From Prevotella sp. (GTDB taxonomy: Bacteria > Bacteroidota > Bacteroidia > Bacteroidales > Bacteroidaceae): 13,194 nucleotides of DNA. The stretch covers positions 1-13,194 of the forward strand of contig JAJPYV010000365.1 of the NCBI GenBank assembly GCA_021204735.1, in the 5' to 3' direction. Each line of letters begins with the position of its first letter. Positions within the stretch are counted from its first letter, which is position 1. The notes under the pieces were generated by a model. That model was given only the letters and a program-made list of their open reading frames with translations, was not told the DNA's origin and did not search any database. Positions 1-6,664 of this stretch are shown here, piece by piece. Made by a program: the position numbers and the translations under genes.

Positions 1-635
1 AGGTAATCATCTTGCAACTGGAAAGCAAGTCCTATCTGTTCTCCGAATTTATATAGATTGTTCGCATCATCTTGGGGGGCATCGGCAAGTATTGCTCCCA
101 TCTTCAATGAACAGGCTAATAATACGCTGGTTTTCAAGCGTATCATTTCAATGTACTCTTCTTCGGTAACATCGGTGCGCTCTTCAAAATCCATATCGTA
201 CTGCTGTCCTTCTCCGATTTCAAGTGCGGTCTCGATAAAGAGGTCAAGTACTGGTTTCAACTTGTTTGGGTCACACTGTGCTATGCGCTGGAAAGCAAGA
301 ACGAGCATGGTGTCGCCTGAGAGTATTGCGGTATTGGCGTTCCACTTTTCATGAACGGTTTGATGTCCCCTCCTCACACTTGCGTTATCCATAAGGTCGT
401 CATGCAGAAGGGTAAAGTTATGATATGTCTCTATGCCGCATGCCAATGGAATAATACTCTCTGGGTCTTCTTTATATAGGTTGTATGCCATAAGCGTCAG
501 CGACGGACGTATTCGTTTCCCACCCATCGACAACACGTATTTTATCGGGTCATAAAGGGTCTGTGGCTTACGGTCGTAAGGCAGGTTGTCAAGATACGAA
601 TTGATTTTCTCAAGAATTTCTTTTGCTTTATACAT
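1..635 (-). CDS. Polyprenyl diphosphate synthase, 3' end missing
   Basis: This is a trans-isoprenyl diphosphate synthase. It condenses isopentenyl diphosphate onto an allylic diphosphate to make longer prenyl chains for quinone or other lipid synthesis in the cytoplasm. Seen directly: GGKRIRP near residues 38-44, the first aspartate-rich motif DDLMD at 79-83 followed by the RRG of the substrate site (88-90), and the start of the second motif, FQLQDDY, at 205-211, where the window ends. About 211 of an expected 320 or so residues are present. The ATG at 633-635 is preceded on the minus strand by AGAAAGGAAAGCACC, one of the few convincing Shine-Dalgarno sites here. It begins 31 bp after the TonB-like gene, so the two are probably cotranscribed. 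F74, five residues before the first motif, is bulky. In this family that favours a short (C15-C20) product, but this is only a hint, so no gene symbol is given. Confidence 0.93.
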   Translation of the reverse strand, partial: MYKAKEILEKINSYLDNLPYDRKPQTLYDPIKYVLSMGGKRIRPSLTLMAYNLYKEDPESIIPLACGIETYHNFTLLHDDLMDNASVRRGHQTVHEKWNANTAILSGDTMLVLAFQRIAQCDPNKLKPVLDLFIETALEIGEGQQYDMDFEERTDVTEEEYIEMIRLKTSVLLACSLKMGAILADAPQDDANNLYKFGEQIGLAFQLQDDY

Positions 636-666
636 GGTGCTTTCCTTTCTATTAAAAGTGGGTTCT

Positions 667-1368
667 TTACAGTTTGAATACAACAGGGATGCACATATAT
701 GTGCGGCATGGCTCTCCGTTGTCTATCCCTGCCTTCCATTTTGGCATGTTGCGGATTACTCTAAGGGCCTCGTTGTCAAGTAGAGGACTGGCGGATTTCA
801 CTACTTTGGGGGCTACCACTGTCCCGTCTTTGTTGACAATAAACGATACCATCACTTTGCCTTCGATAAATTGCTGTTGCGCTGTGATAGGATATTTGAG
901 GTTTTTCGTCAACCATTTCATAAATTCTTTCATGCCGCCAGGAAACTCGGGCAGTTTTTCTACCACCAGGAAATCTAATGGCTTGTCATTTGCTGCGACA
1001 GTTTCTGCTGCTATATCTTCTCCGTTGTCAATAAGCATGCCTGAGTCATCTACATTGATGTTTAATTTATCTTCAATGGTTGTCTCGTTGTCTGCCTCAC
1101 TGACTTCAGTGTCAACGATATTTATTTTGTCGATCAATGTAGAGGGTGCTGTCGTCTCTGCTGGAATCATGTCTCGCTGCAACACGGGTATCATTTCAAT
1201 GTCCTGCGATAGGTCGTCAAGTAGGTTGCTGTTTGTCTCTATCTCATCGCTCTGTGTGTTTAACTCAATCAGCACTATGAAAACGGCAAGTACCACGACA
1301 AGGCCTAATAAGAAACTACTAATGCGCTTTTGCTCCAAATCGGCGTTATATGATTTTTTCTCGTCCAC
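667..1368 (-). CDS. TonB-like energy transducer (TonB C-terminal domain protein)
   Basis: This 233-residue protein has the plan of a Bacteroidota TonB. A short cytoplasmic N-terminus is followed by one membrane helix at about residues 17-37, then a polar acidic linker rich in D, E, S and T to about residue 135, then a TonB C-terminal domain from about 137 to the end. That domain begins EKLPEFPGGMKEFMKWL and contains the typical YP, GKVMVSFIVNKDG and PKWKAG segments. TonB domains bind outer-membrane receptors and pass on energy from the inner-membrane ExbB-ExbD motor; neither partner gene is visible here. The linker is not the proline-rich type of E. coli TonB. The start is GTG: an in-frame TGA four codons upstream (1378-1380) leaves no earlier start, and the first residues MDEKKS fit the family. 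The polyprenyl synthase follows 31 bp downstream. It may be one of several TonB paralogues in the genome. Confidence 0.9.
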   Translation of the reverse strand: MDEKKSYNADLEQKRISSFLLGLVVVLAVFIVLIELNTQSDEIETNSNLLDDLSQDIEMIPVLQRDMIPAETTAPSTLIDKINIVDTEVSEADNETTIEDKLNINVDDSGMLIDNGEDIAAETVAANDKPLDFLVVEKLPEFPGGMKEFMKWLTKNLKYPITAQQQFIEGKVMVSFIVNKDGTVVAPKVVKSASPLLDNEALRVIRNMPKWKAGIDNGEPCRTYMCIPVVFKL

Positions 1369-1520
1369 TTTTTGTTGTCAAAAAACCGTATTATTATATG
1401 GTACACACTAATTTTATTTTTTTTGCGTTATAAGAATAAATTTGTGAATATTATCCCACATCTTGCAAAGACAGTGTGTAAATACCTTACAAAAATAATG
1501 CAGATATTTTGAAAAAGGTA

Positions 1521-1528
1521 TAGTTTTG
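1521..1528 (+). promoter_or_regulatory. Candidate -7 box of the porQ promoter
   Basis: TAGTTTTG matches the Bacteroidota -7 consensus TAnnTTTG. It ends 20 bp before the porQ ATG, implying a leader of only about 13-16 nt. I see no good TTTG or TTG -33 element at the usual 19-21 bp spacing, so the call is tentative. The rest of the 180-bp divergent gap (1369-1548) is AT-rich. It must also hold the promoter for the TonB-like gene. A minus-strand TATTTTTG at 1490-1497 is possible but also lacks a -33 partner. Confidence 0.4.
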
Positions 1529-1548
1529 CTGTGAAAATGACATAATAG

Positions 1549-2496
1549 ATGAAAAAAAATATATTATTTCTACTGCTTTTTCTAATTCCTGCATTAACAA
1601 AAGCACAGGATAGTCAAACTGGCTACAATTTTTTGCGCCTGCCTGTGAGTGCTCATGTTGCTGCCTTGGGGGGATATAATATAACGTTGATTGAAGACGA
1701 CCCTTCACTGATTTTTCATAATCCTGCTCTTCTTGCCACTGTGAGCGACAAGAGTTTGAACCTTAATTTCATGACTTATATGGAGGGTGTTACAACGGCA
1801 AGTGCGGCGTTCAACAGGATTGTTAAAGAGAAGGCTTCGTGGGCTGTAATGGCGCAATACATGGATTATGGCAGTATGAAAGAGGTGGATGAGAATAATG
1901 TCCAGACGGGTGATTTCTCTGCAAGAGATATTGCTATCAGTGGCGCGTTCAGTTATCTTCTTACTGATCGGTTGGTGGGTGGTATAACGGCTAAGTTTAT
2001 TACTTCTTATATTGGTAGTTATAGCTCAATTGCTGTGGGCGTTGACCTTGGACTTAATTATTATGACCCTGAACATGAATGGTCTGTGTCTCTTGTGGCG
2101 AAAAACCTTGGTGGTGAGGTTGATAAGTTTGATGATGAATATTTGAAGATGCCTATTGATGTGCAGGCTGGCGTAAGTAAACGGTTTGGGGTTCTGCCTT
2201 TCAGGGTATCTATTACAATGGATGATCTTAATCATTGGGATTACAAGTTTATCAATCATTTTATATTGGGTGTTGATATTTTAATCACACAACAGATTTA
2301 TATTGCTGGGGGATATAATTTCAGGCATGCTAACGAAATGGCTATCACTAATAATGATGATGAGAAAAGCAGTCATGGTGCTGCATTCTCGTTTGGTGCT
2401 GGTTTGCAGTTGGAGCGTTTCAAATTGCAGGTTGCGTATGCTAAATATCACGTTTCTTCCAATTCTCTATCGGTAAATGTTTCTTACAACTTCTAA
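1549..2496 (+). CDS. porQ: PorQ-family outer-membrane beta-barrel protein
   Basis: This 315-residue protein has a clear signal peptide (two lysines, then a leucine/phenylalanine core, cleavage probably at KA|Q, residues 19-20). The mature part reads as alternating beta strands with many glycines and aromatics and ends in the outer-membrane-type VNVSYNF. Near the N-terminus [16 protein letters not shown], followed by [13 protein letters not shown], resembles PorV/PorQ proteins of the FadL-like superfamily. In Porphyromonas, PorQ is needed for type IX secretion through its link to the C-terminal-signal attachment machinery. The position just ahead of cmk, with ispH close by, is a familiar Bacteroidota arrangement and supports PorQ over PorV. 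cmk starts 44 bp after the stop with no terminator between, so the two are probably one transcript. The start is the first ATG and gives a standard signal peptide. Its presence suggests, but does not prove, a type IX secretion system. Confidence 0.85.
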   Translation: MKKNILFLLLFLIPALTKAQDSQTGYNFLRLPVSAHVAALGGYNITLIEDDPSLIFHNPALLATVSDKSLNLNFMTYMEGVTTASAAFNRIVKEKASWAVMAQYMDYGSMKEVDENNVQTGDFSARDIAISGAFSYLLTDRLVGGITAKFITSYIGSYSSIAVGVDLGLNYYDPEHEWSVSLVAKNLGGEVDKFDDEYLKMPIDVQAGVSKRFGVLPFRVSITMDDLNHWDYKFINHFILGVDILITQQIYIAGGYNFRHANEMAITNNDDEKSSHGAAFSFGAGLQLERFKLQVAYAKYHVSSNSLSVNVSYNF

Positions 2497-2540
2497 AATG
2501 TCTTATCCTTACAATTTCTTTTACATTGAAAATAATTAGT

Positions 2541-3233
2541 ATGAAAAAAATAACGATAGCTATTGATGGTTTTTCTTCGTGTGGCAAGAGTACTATGGCA
2601 AAGGATCTTGCTCGTGAAGTGGGGTATATTTATGTTGACACTGGTGCGATGTATCGCTCGGTTACTCTTTTCGCTCTCCGCAATGGTATGTTCAATGCCG
2701 ACGGTAGTATAAAAACTGATGAATTGAGAGAACGAATGGGTGAAATTAATATTTCGTTTAAGTTCAATGTTGAGACGGGGCGTCCTGATACTTACCTAAA
2801 TGGTGAACTGGTGGAAAAGGAAATACGCAGCATGGAGGTGTCTTCGCATGTAAGTCCTATTGCTACCGTTCCTTTTGTAAGGGAGGCTCTCGTGGCGCAG
2901 CAACAGCGTATGGGCGTAGAAAAGGGTATCGTAATGGATGGTCGTGATATCGGTACTGTGGTGTTCCCTAATGCGGAACTGAAAATCTTTGTTACTGCTT
3001 CTGCAGAAGTCCGTGCTCAAAGGCGTTTCGATGAACTGATAAATAAGGGTATGGAAGCTGACTTCAATGATATTCTGAAAAATGTGCAGGAACGTGACTA
3101 TATCGACTCTCATCGTGAAACGTCGCCTCTTCGCAAAGCTGATGATGCCATTGAACTTGACAACAGCAATATGACAATACCTGAACAGAAGGCTTGGCTA
3201 TTGGAAAAATATTATCAGGCAATAAAAAGTTAA
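2541..3233 (+). CDS. cmk: Cytidylate kinase ((d)CMP kinase)
   Basis: Cytidylate kinase transfers phosphate from ATP to CMP or dCMP in the cytoplasm, recycling pyrimidine nucleotides. The 230-residue product matches the bacterial family in length and motifs: the P-loop GFSSCGKST at residues 10-18, DTGAMYR at 33-39 and [12 protein letters not shown] starting at 132 for CMP binding. The lid and C-terminal part carries [15 protein letters not shown]. The start was set at the ATG at 2541, because [10 protein letters not shown] places the first beta strand at the very N-terminus, as in the family. A TTG at 2526 would add five residues without family support. No Shine-Dalgarno sequence is visible. 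It follows porQ by 44 bp on the same strand and is probably cotranscribed. Downstream it converges on ispH. The 119 bp between them contain only a weak AT-rich palindrome just after the stop and no classic terminator. Confidence 0.96.
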   Translation: MKKITIAIDGFSSCGKSTMAKDLAREVGYIYVDTGAMYRSVTLFALRNGMFNADGSIKTDELRERMGEINISFKFNVETGRPDTYLNGELVEKEIRSMEVSSHVSPIATVPFVREALVAQQQRMGVEKGIVMDGRDIGTVVFPNAELKIFVTASAEVRAQRRFDELINKGMEADFNDILKNVQERDYIDSHRETSPLRKADDAIELDNSNMTIPEQKAWLLEKYYQAIKS

Positions 3234-3340
3234 TTTGGTCAAATTGTTGGCAGTTAATCTCCATAAAACAACTTTTCAAGCAATATGGTTTCTGTGGAAA
3301 AACTTTCAAGTTATATTTCCTATACAAAATTGAATTTTCA

Positions 3341-3360
3341 ACTTTTCACTTTTCACTTTA
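3341..3360. repeat. Short tandem heptamer at the 3' end of ispH
   Basis: Two exact ACTTTTC units (3341-3347, 3348-3354) are followed by a partial third unit. The tract overlaps the TGA stop codon and last lysine codon of ispH (minus strand), so the end of the reading frame is made of repeat sequence. Just outside it is the AT-only inverted repeat AAAATT-G-AATTTT (3326-3338). With so few units it may be chance or a short slippage tract. Confidence 0.5.
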
Positions 3361-4228
3361 AACTCCGCGAAGCGGTATGACTTTCAATTATTCTGTCCCT
3401 GCATTGCTCCATAAGCCATTTCGGGGTACTTGTGGCACCGCAGATACCTATTGATCTTATATCTTTGAGCCACGAAGGGTCAATCTCGTCTGGTCCTTCG
3501 ATAAGATAACTGTTGGGGTTCACTTCTTTACACTCAGCGAAAAGTACTTTCCCGTTGCTGCTCTTATGGCCACATACGAAAAGTATCAGGTCATGTCGCT
3601 TTGCAAAGGAACAGATATTGGGCATGCGGTTTGCCACTTGTCGGCAAATGGTATCAAAACTCTTGAATGTGGCTTCTGGTGAGATGTGTTCGGAGATGTA
3701 GTCGATTATGCGGTGAAACTCGTCCAACGATTTTGTCGTCTGTGAATAAAGGAAGATATCACGTGTGAAATCTAATGATTTTGCATCTTCTATTCCTGCT
3801 ATTACTATGGCACGACTGCCTGTCTGTCCAACTAATCCCAATACTTCTGCATGTCCTGGTTTCCCGAAAATCACTATCTGTGCGTCTTTGTTTGAAATGT
3901 ATTTCTGTTTTATGCGGCGTTGCAAACGAAGCACCACAGGACAGGTGGCGTCTATAATCTCTATGTTGTTGCGCTTTGCTATCTCGTATGTATGTGGCGG
4001 CTCTCCATGTGCACGCAAAAGTACTTTCACGTCATGCAACTTTTCTAAATCATCGTGGTTGATGGTTATCAGTCCCATATTGCGAAGCCGCTCACACTCC
4101 ATTCCGTTGTGCACGATGTCGCCTAAGCAGTATAGGGTTTTACTTACTGCTAATTCCTCTTCTGCTTTTCGTATTGCTGTCGTTACTCCAAAGCAAAAAC
4201 CACTGCCGTTGTCAATCTCAATGTTCAC
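3353..4228 (-). CDS. ispH: 4-hydroxy-3-methylbut-2-enyl diphosphate reductase
   Basis: IspH (LytB) is the last enzyme of the methylerythritol phosphate pathway. It reductively dehydroxylates HMBPP to a mixture of IPP and DMAPP using a [4Fe-4S] cluster. All expected active-site features are present in the 291 residues: cluster cysteines C12 (GSGFCFGV), C96 (ATCPVV) and C195 (FDTIC); histidines H40, H74 and H126; the catalytic glutamate E128 (GHAEVLG); SSN at 223-225; and S267 in GATSTPKW. The start is GTG. The second codon upstream is an in-frame TAA (4232-4234), so no earlier start is possible, and GTG puts C12 at its usual position. There is no Shine-Dalgarno site. Instead a GC-rich palindromic repeat lies 11-52 nt upstream in the leader. 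It is the last gene of the minus-strand block, 121 bp after the GTPase gene, and no good promoter was found in that gap. Confidence 0.97.
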   Translation of the reverse strand: MNIEIDNGSGFCFGVTTAIRKAEEELAVSKTLYCLGDIVHNGMECERLRNMGLITINHDDLEKLHDVKVLLRAHGEPPHTYEIAKRNNIEIIDATCPVVLRLQRRIKQKYISNKDAQIVIFGKPGHAEVLGLVGQTGSRAIVIAGIEDAKSLDFTRDIFLYSQTTKSLDEFHRIIDYISEHISPEATFKSFDTICRQVANRMPNICSFAKRHDLILFVCGHKSSNGKVLFAECKEVNPNSYLIEGPDEIDPSWLKDIRSIGICGATSTPKWLMEQCRDRIIESHTASRSLK

Positions 4229-4239
4229 AAGTTAAAGTT

Positions 4240-4280
4240 AAGCCCCTTCCCCGCTCCCCCATTAGGGGGAGAGTAAGGAG
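4240..4280 (+). repeat. GC-rich palindromic repeat, copy A (ispH leader)
   Basis: The core CTCCCCCATTAGGGGGAG at 4254-4271 is a perfect inverted repeat with 7-bp arms and an ATTA loop. Further C-rich (4242-4252) and purine-rich (to 4280) sequence extends it imperfectly. It shares the C-block, ATTA, G-block heart and the AAGCCCC edge with copies B, C and D. Its left half diverges, having TTCCCCG in place of TAAAT. It lies in the untranslated region just before the ispH GTG. Confidence 0.75.
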
Positions 4281-4329
4281 ATTAGATTTTTAATAATTAA
4301 TTCTCAATTTTATCTCAAGCCTATCTGCA

Positions 4330-4360
4330 AAGTCCCCCTAATGGGGAATTTAGGGGGCTT
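4330..4360 (-). repeat. GC-rich palindromic repeat, copy B (supplies the meaB stop)
   Basis: Read on the minus strand it is AAG, a C5 block, TAAAT, T, a C4 block, ATTA, a G5 block and ACTT, 31 bp in all. It is the cleanest copy and a useful reference. The first TAA inside it is the stop codon of the GTPase gene (4350-4352), and its first bases encode that protein's last residues, K-A-P. It points the same way relative to its host gene's 3' end as copy D does. Confidence 0.8.
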
Positions 4361-5444
4361 TGTAGTAGATGTCGAGTAGATCTTTTGCGGCGGCAAAACT
4401 GGTTTTTTCTCCTGCCAAGACGCTGTGTTCTGCATTTTTCAATCGCCCTGATATAAGGGGGTTGTTGTAGAAATTGCTACGCAACTGTTCGTTTATCGTC
4501 TCATACATCCAGTATTTCGATTGCTCGTTTCTTCGGTATTCAAAATAACCGTTGCTCTTCACGAACTCCATATACTCGTATATCATGTCCCACACTTCTT
4601 TTATTCCATAACCATAGAAACCACTGTAACATAAAACTTTTGGCATCCATCCGCTCTCTGAGGGTGGGAAGAAATGAAGGGCATTGCGGAAACTGGTTGC
4701 TGCAAGATGGCATTTGTCAACATTATTGCCGTCACACTTGTTTATCACAATTCCATCTGCAATTTCCATTATTCCTCGCTTTATTCCCTGCAACTCATCG
4801 CCTGTTCCTGCCAACTGTATTAGAAGGAAAAAGTCTACCATGGAATGACAGGCTGTCTCGCTTTGTCCTACTCCTACAGTTTCTACGAATATCTTGTCGT
4901 AACCTGCTGCCTCACACAGTATTATTGTCTCTCTTGTCTTGCGTGCCACTCCGCCTAATGAACCGGCTGTTGGACTGGGACGTATGAAGGATTCCCGGCG
5001 AAGGGCGAGCTTTTCCATCCTCGTCTTGTCTCCAAGAATACTTCCCTTTGAACGCTCTGAACTGGGGTCTATGGCAAGGACTGCTAATTTTCCTCCTGTG
5101 CGGTCAAGTACGTGGATGCCAAACTCGTCTATGGATGTACTCTTTCCGGCACCGGGTACTCCACTGATGCCTATTCGGATGGATTTCCCACTGTATGGCA
5201 GGCATTTCTCAATCACTTCTTGTGCCTTCTGTTGATGGTCGGGATTGACACTTTCAATTAGGGTAACTGCCTTACCGAGAACTGTGACATTTCCTTTTAT
5301 TATTCCATCTACCATCTCTGCAACAGATAAGTCATGCCGCCTGAATGTCCCTTTCTTGAGATATGGGTTTACTTTCGCTGGCTGGTCTACACCGGAGTTT
5401 ACCACTAATCCTTTATATTCTTCGTTGTTTTCTGGATGTTCCAT
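4350..5444 (-). CDS. meaB: MeaB/ArgK-family G3E GTPase
   Basis: This 364-residue protein belongs to the MeaB/ArgK/MMAA P-loop GTPases. They gate cofactor loading and protect B12-dependent methylmalonyl-CoA mutase from inactivation. Visible motifs are Walker A GVPGAGKST (95-103), the magnesium/switch region DPSSERSKGSILGDKTRM (126-143), ETVGVGQSE (188-196) and the base-specificity motif NKCD (235-238; usually NKAD). FIRPSPTAGSLGGVA is also typical of the family. The C-terminal helical dimerisation part runs to about residue 360. The mutase genes themselves are not in this window. It begins 11 bp after the DUF1573 gene, so those two are surely cotranscribed, although no functional link is known to me. 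The last residues (K-A-P) and the TAA come from repeat copy B, so the natural C-terminus has probably been altered slightly. The older name ArgK (arginine/ornithine transport kinase) should not be used. Confidence 0.93.
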   Translation of the reverse strand: MEHPENNEEYKGLVVNSGVDQPAKVNPYLKKGTFRRHDLSVAEMVDGIIKGNVTVLGKAVTLIESVNPDHQQKAQEVIEKCLPYSGKSIRIGISGVPGAGKSTSIDEFGIHVLDRTGGKLAVLAIDPSSERSKGSILGDKTRMEKLALRRESFIRPSPTAGSLGGVARKTRETIILCEAAGYDKIFVETVGVGQSETACHSMVDFFLLIQLAGTGDELQGIKRGIMEIADGIVINKCDGNNVDKCHLAATSFRNALHFFPPSESGWMPKVLCYSGFYGYGIKEVWDMIYEYMEFVKSNGYFEYRRNEQSKYWMYETINEQLRSNFYNNPLISGRLKNAEHSVLAGEKTSFAAAKDLLDIYYKAP

Positions 5445-5455
5445 TGTTATATTTT

Positions 5456-6577
5456 TTATTCCACATTTACTGGTATAATGACTTTCGCATTGTCGGGGTC
5501 ATTGGTTATCATCAGTACACGTGGTTTACTTCGCGCTTCTTTCAACAGTTTTTTGTATGCGGTTATTTTTAGTTTCGCAGACTCACCTGGGGCGAGTTTC
5601 GTTTTGTTTAATTTTACTTTAAGACCTGGGGTGAACATCTGCATCGAACGGATGTCAAGTGTTGTCCTGCCTTGATTCTTTATGGTAATCGTTCCGCTCT
5701 TGTCTGACTTGTCTCCAAAACTGCCTAAGTCTAATTCGGCAGATGACAGGTCTATCGATGGGGCATTTGCTTTCTGTGTTTCTGACATGTTGCCAAATCC
5801 TGGTATCAATACTGCTGATACAGAAATTTCCTTGTTGGCACTTACCTTGTCTCCTGGGAACATCCCAAGATAAATTGACGATTTGGTAAGTCCGTAATCA
5901 CGCAATTTTAAGGAATTTAATGTTATTGTTGCCACGCCTGAACGCCCTGGGGCAATGGTCGTTGGCGACATTGTTGCTGTCAGATAATTGGGCAGGTGCA
6001 TCAGAACAGGACTCACTGCCTCTCCACTACTGTTATAGATATGCAACCGTTGTATAGGCATATCTCCGTTGTTGACATTGTCAAACTCGATGTTGTTTTT
6101 GTCGGTGCGCACATCTCCTACTGTGAACTCATATTGTCCTGCATAATCAACTACTTCATCTACCACCACTCCTCGTATCTTTAAACTATATGGTGTGTCG
6201 GAATCGTTACCGTAAATGGCTACCTCTTTTTCGAAATGTCCAAGTTGGCGGGCATCATATTCTACCTCGATAGTAAACTTATCTCCTTTCAATATGGTGT
6301 TCTTCGGGTAGTTGACGGTGGTACAACCACAATTTGTCCTGACTTTCTCTATAATCAGATCATTGCCTTTGTTGGTAAGTTCGAACTTTGCTACGGCGGG
6401 TACCTCATACATTATGCTTCCGAAATCGTATGTATCATGCTCGGCAGAAATACGCTGAGCAAAGATATCCATAGAGAAAAGGAGAAAGAAAAGGGAAAAT
6501 GACAAACTCCAAGCCCCCCTAAATCCCCCCATTAGGGGGAATTTGCAAGACAGCTTGGTATTTTTATGTTTTTTCAT
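5456..6577 (-). CDS. Exported DUF1573 protein with a repeat in its signal peptide
   Basis: This 373-residue exported protein has three Ig-like beta domains of the DUF1573 type, at roughly 45-140, 150-255 and 275-373. The first carries the hallmark TNCGCTTV (NCGC at 82-85). Such domains are common in Bacteroidota envelope proteins and resemble ASH/MSP-like beta sandwiches. No enzymatic activity is indicated, and the real role is unknown. The signal peptide has an unusually long N-region: residues 12-22 (K-F-P-L-M-G-G-F-R-G-A) are encoded by palindromic repeat copy C, and the hydrophobic core follows at about 24-40, with cleavage probably at A40|Q41. The ATG at 6575-6577 is used here, but M16, inside the repeat, is an in-frame alternative that would still give a signal peptide. 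No Shine-Dalgarno site and no convincing promoter were seen in the 87 bp upstream. It is therefore probably expressed with the macroglobulin-like gene, and the GTPase follows 11 bp on. Confidence 0.88.
   Translation of the reverse strand: MKKHKNTKLSCKFPLMGGFRGAWSLSFSLFFLLFSMDIFAQRISAEHDTYDFGSIMYEVPAVAKFELTNKGNDLIIEKVRTNCGCTTVNYPKNTILKGDKFTIEVEYDARQLGHFEKEVAIYGNDSDTPYSLKIRGVVVDEVVDYAGQYEFTVGDVRTDKNNIEFDNVNNGDMPIQRLHIYNSSGEAVSPVLMHLPNYLTATMSPTTIAPGRSGVATITLNSLKLRDYGLTKSSIYLGMFPGDKVSANKEISVSAVLIPGFGNMSETQKANAPSIDLSSAELDLGSFGDKSDKSGTITIKNQGRTTLDIRSMQMFTPGLKVKLNKTKLAPGESAKLKITAYKKLLKEARSKPRVLMITNDPDNAKVIIPVNVE
6511..6544 (+). repeat. GC-rich palindromic repeat, copy C (inside the DUF1573 gene)
   Basis: Plus strand: AAG, C6, TAAAT, C6, ATTA, G5, AATTT. 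This is the same block order as copies B and D but lies in the opposite orientation relative to the host gene. It is translated as part of the signal peptide. On the coding strand the other two frames through it hit TAA or TAG, so the frame in use is the only open one. The C6/G6 runs are potential slippage sites. Confidence 0.85.
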
Positions 6578-6628
6578 AAGATAAATATTGGTGTTGTTCT
6601 TTGAATACAGTTCTTTATGTTTCTCTGT

Positions 6629-6664
6629 AAGTCCCCCCCCCTAATGGGGGATTTAGGGGGCTCT
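6629..6664 (-). repeat. GC-rich palindromic repeat, copy D (after the macroglobulin gene)
   Basis: Minus strand: GAG, C5, TAAAT, C5, ATTA, G9, ACTT. It abuts the TAA of the macroglobulin-like gene (6665-6667) with no gap. The C5-ATTA-G5 hairpin follows the gene end, and no run of T follows as an intrinsic terminator would need. The run of nine identical bases (6633-6641) is longer than in the other copies, which suggests length variation in that block. Confidence 0.85.

Noticed and set aside
674..1411. A 245-codon open frame on the plus strand
   Set aside because: It lies wholly antisense to the TonB-like gene, which has a recognisable membrane anchor and TonB domain. The antisense product shows no family motif.
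1663..1680. G-run in porQ (GGGGGG near 1670) and similar C/G runs at 73-79 and 4457-4462 as extra repeat copies
   Set aside because: They lack the ATTA loop and the partner C- or G-block, and are explained by glycine, proline or other codons in real genes.
2526..2540. Upstream TTG start for cmk
   Set aside because: It adds five residues before [10 protein letters not shown], which already matches the family's N-terminus.
4240..4360. Reading repeat copies A and B as a CRISPR array or as intrinsic terminators
   Set aside because: The copies are in opposite orientation, differ in sequence and have no regular spacers, so they are not CRISPR. No T-run follows the G-block, so they are not canonical rho-independent terminators.
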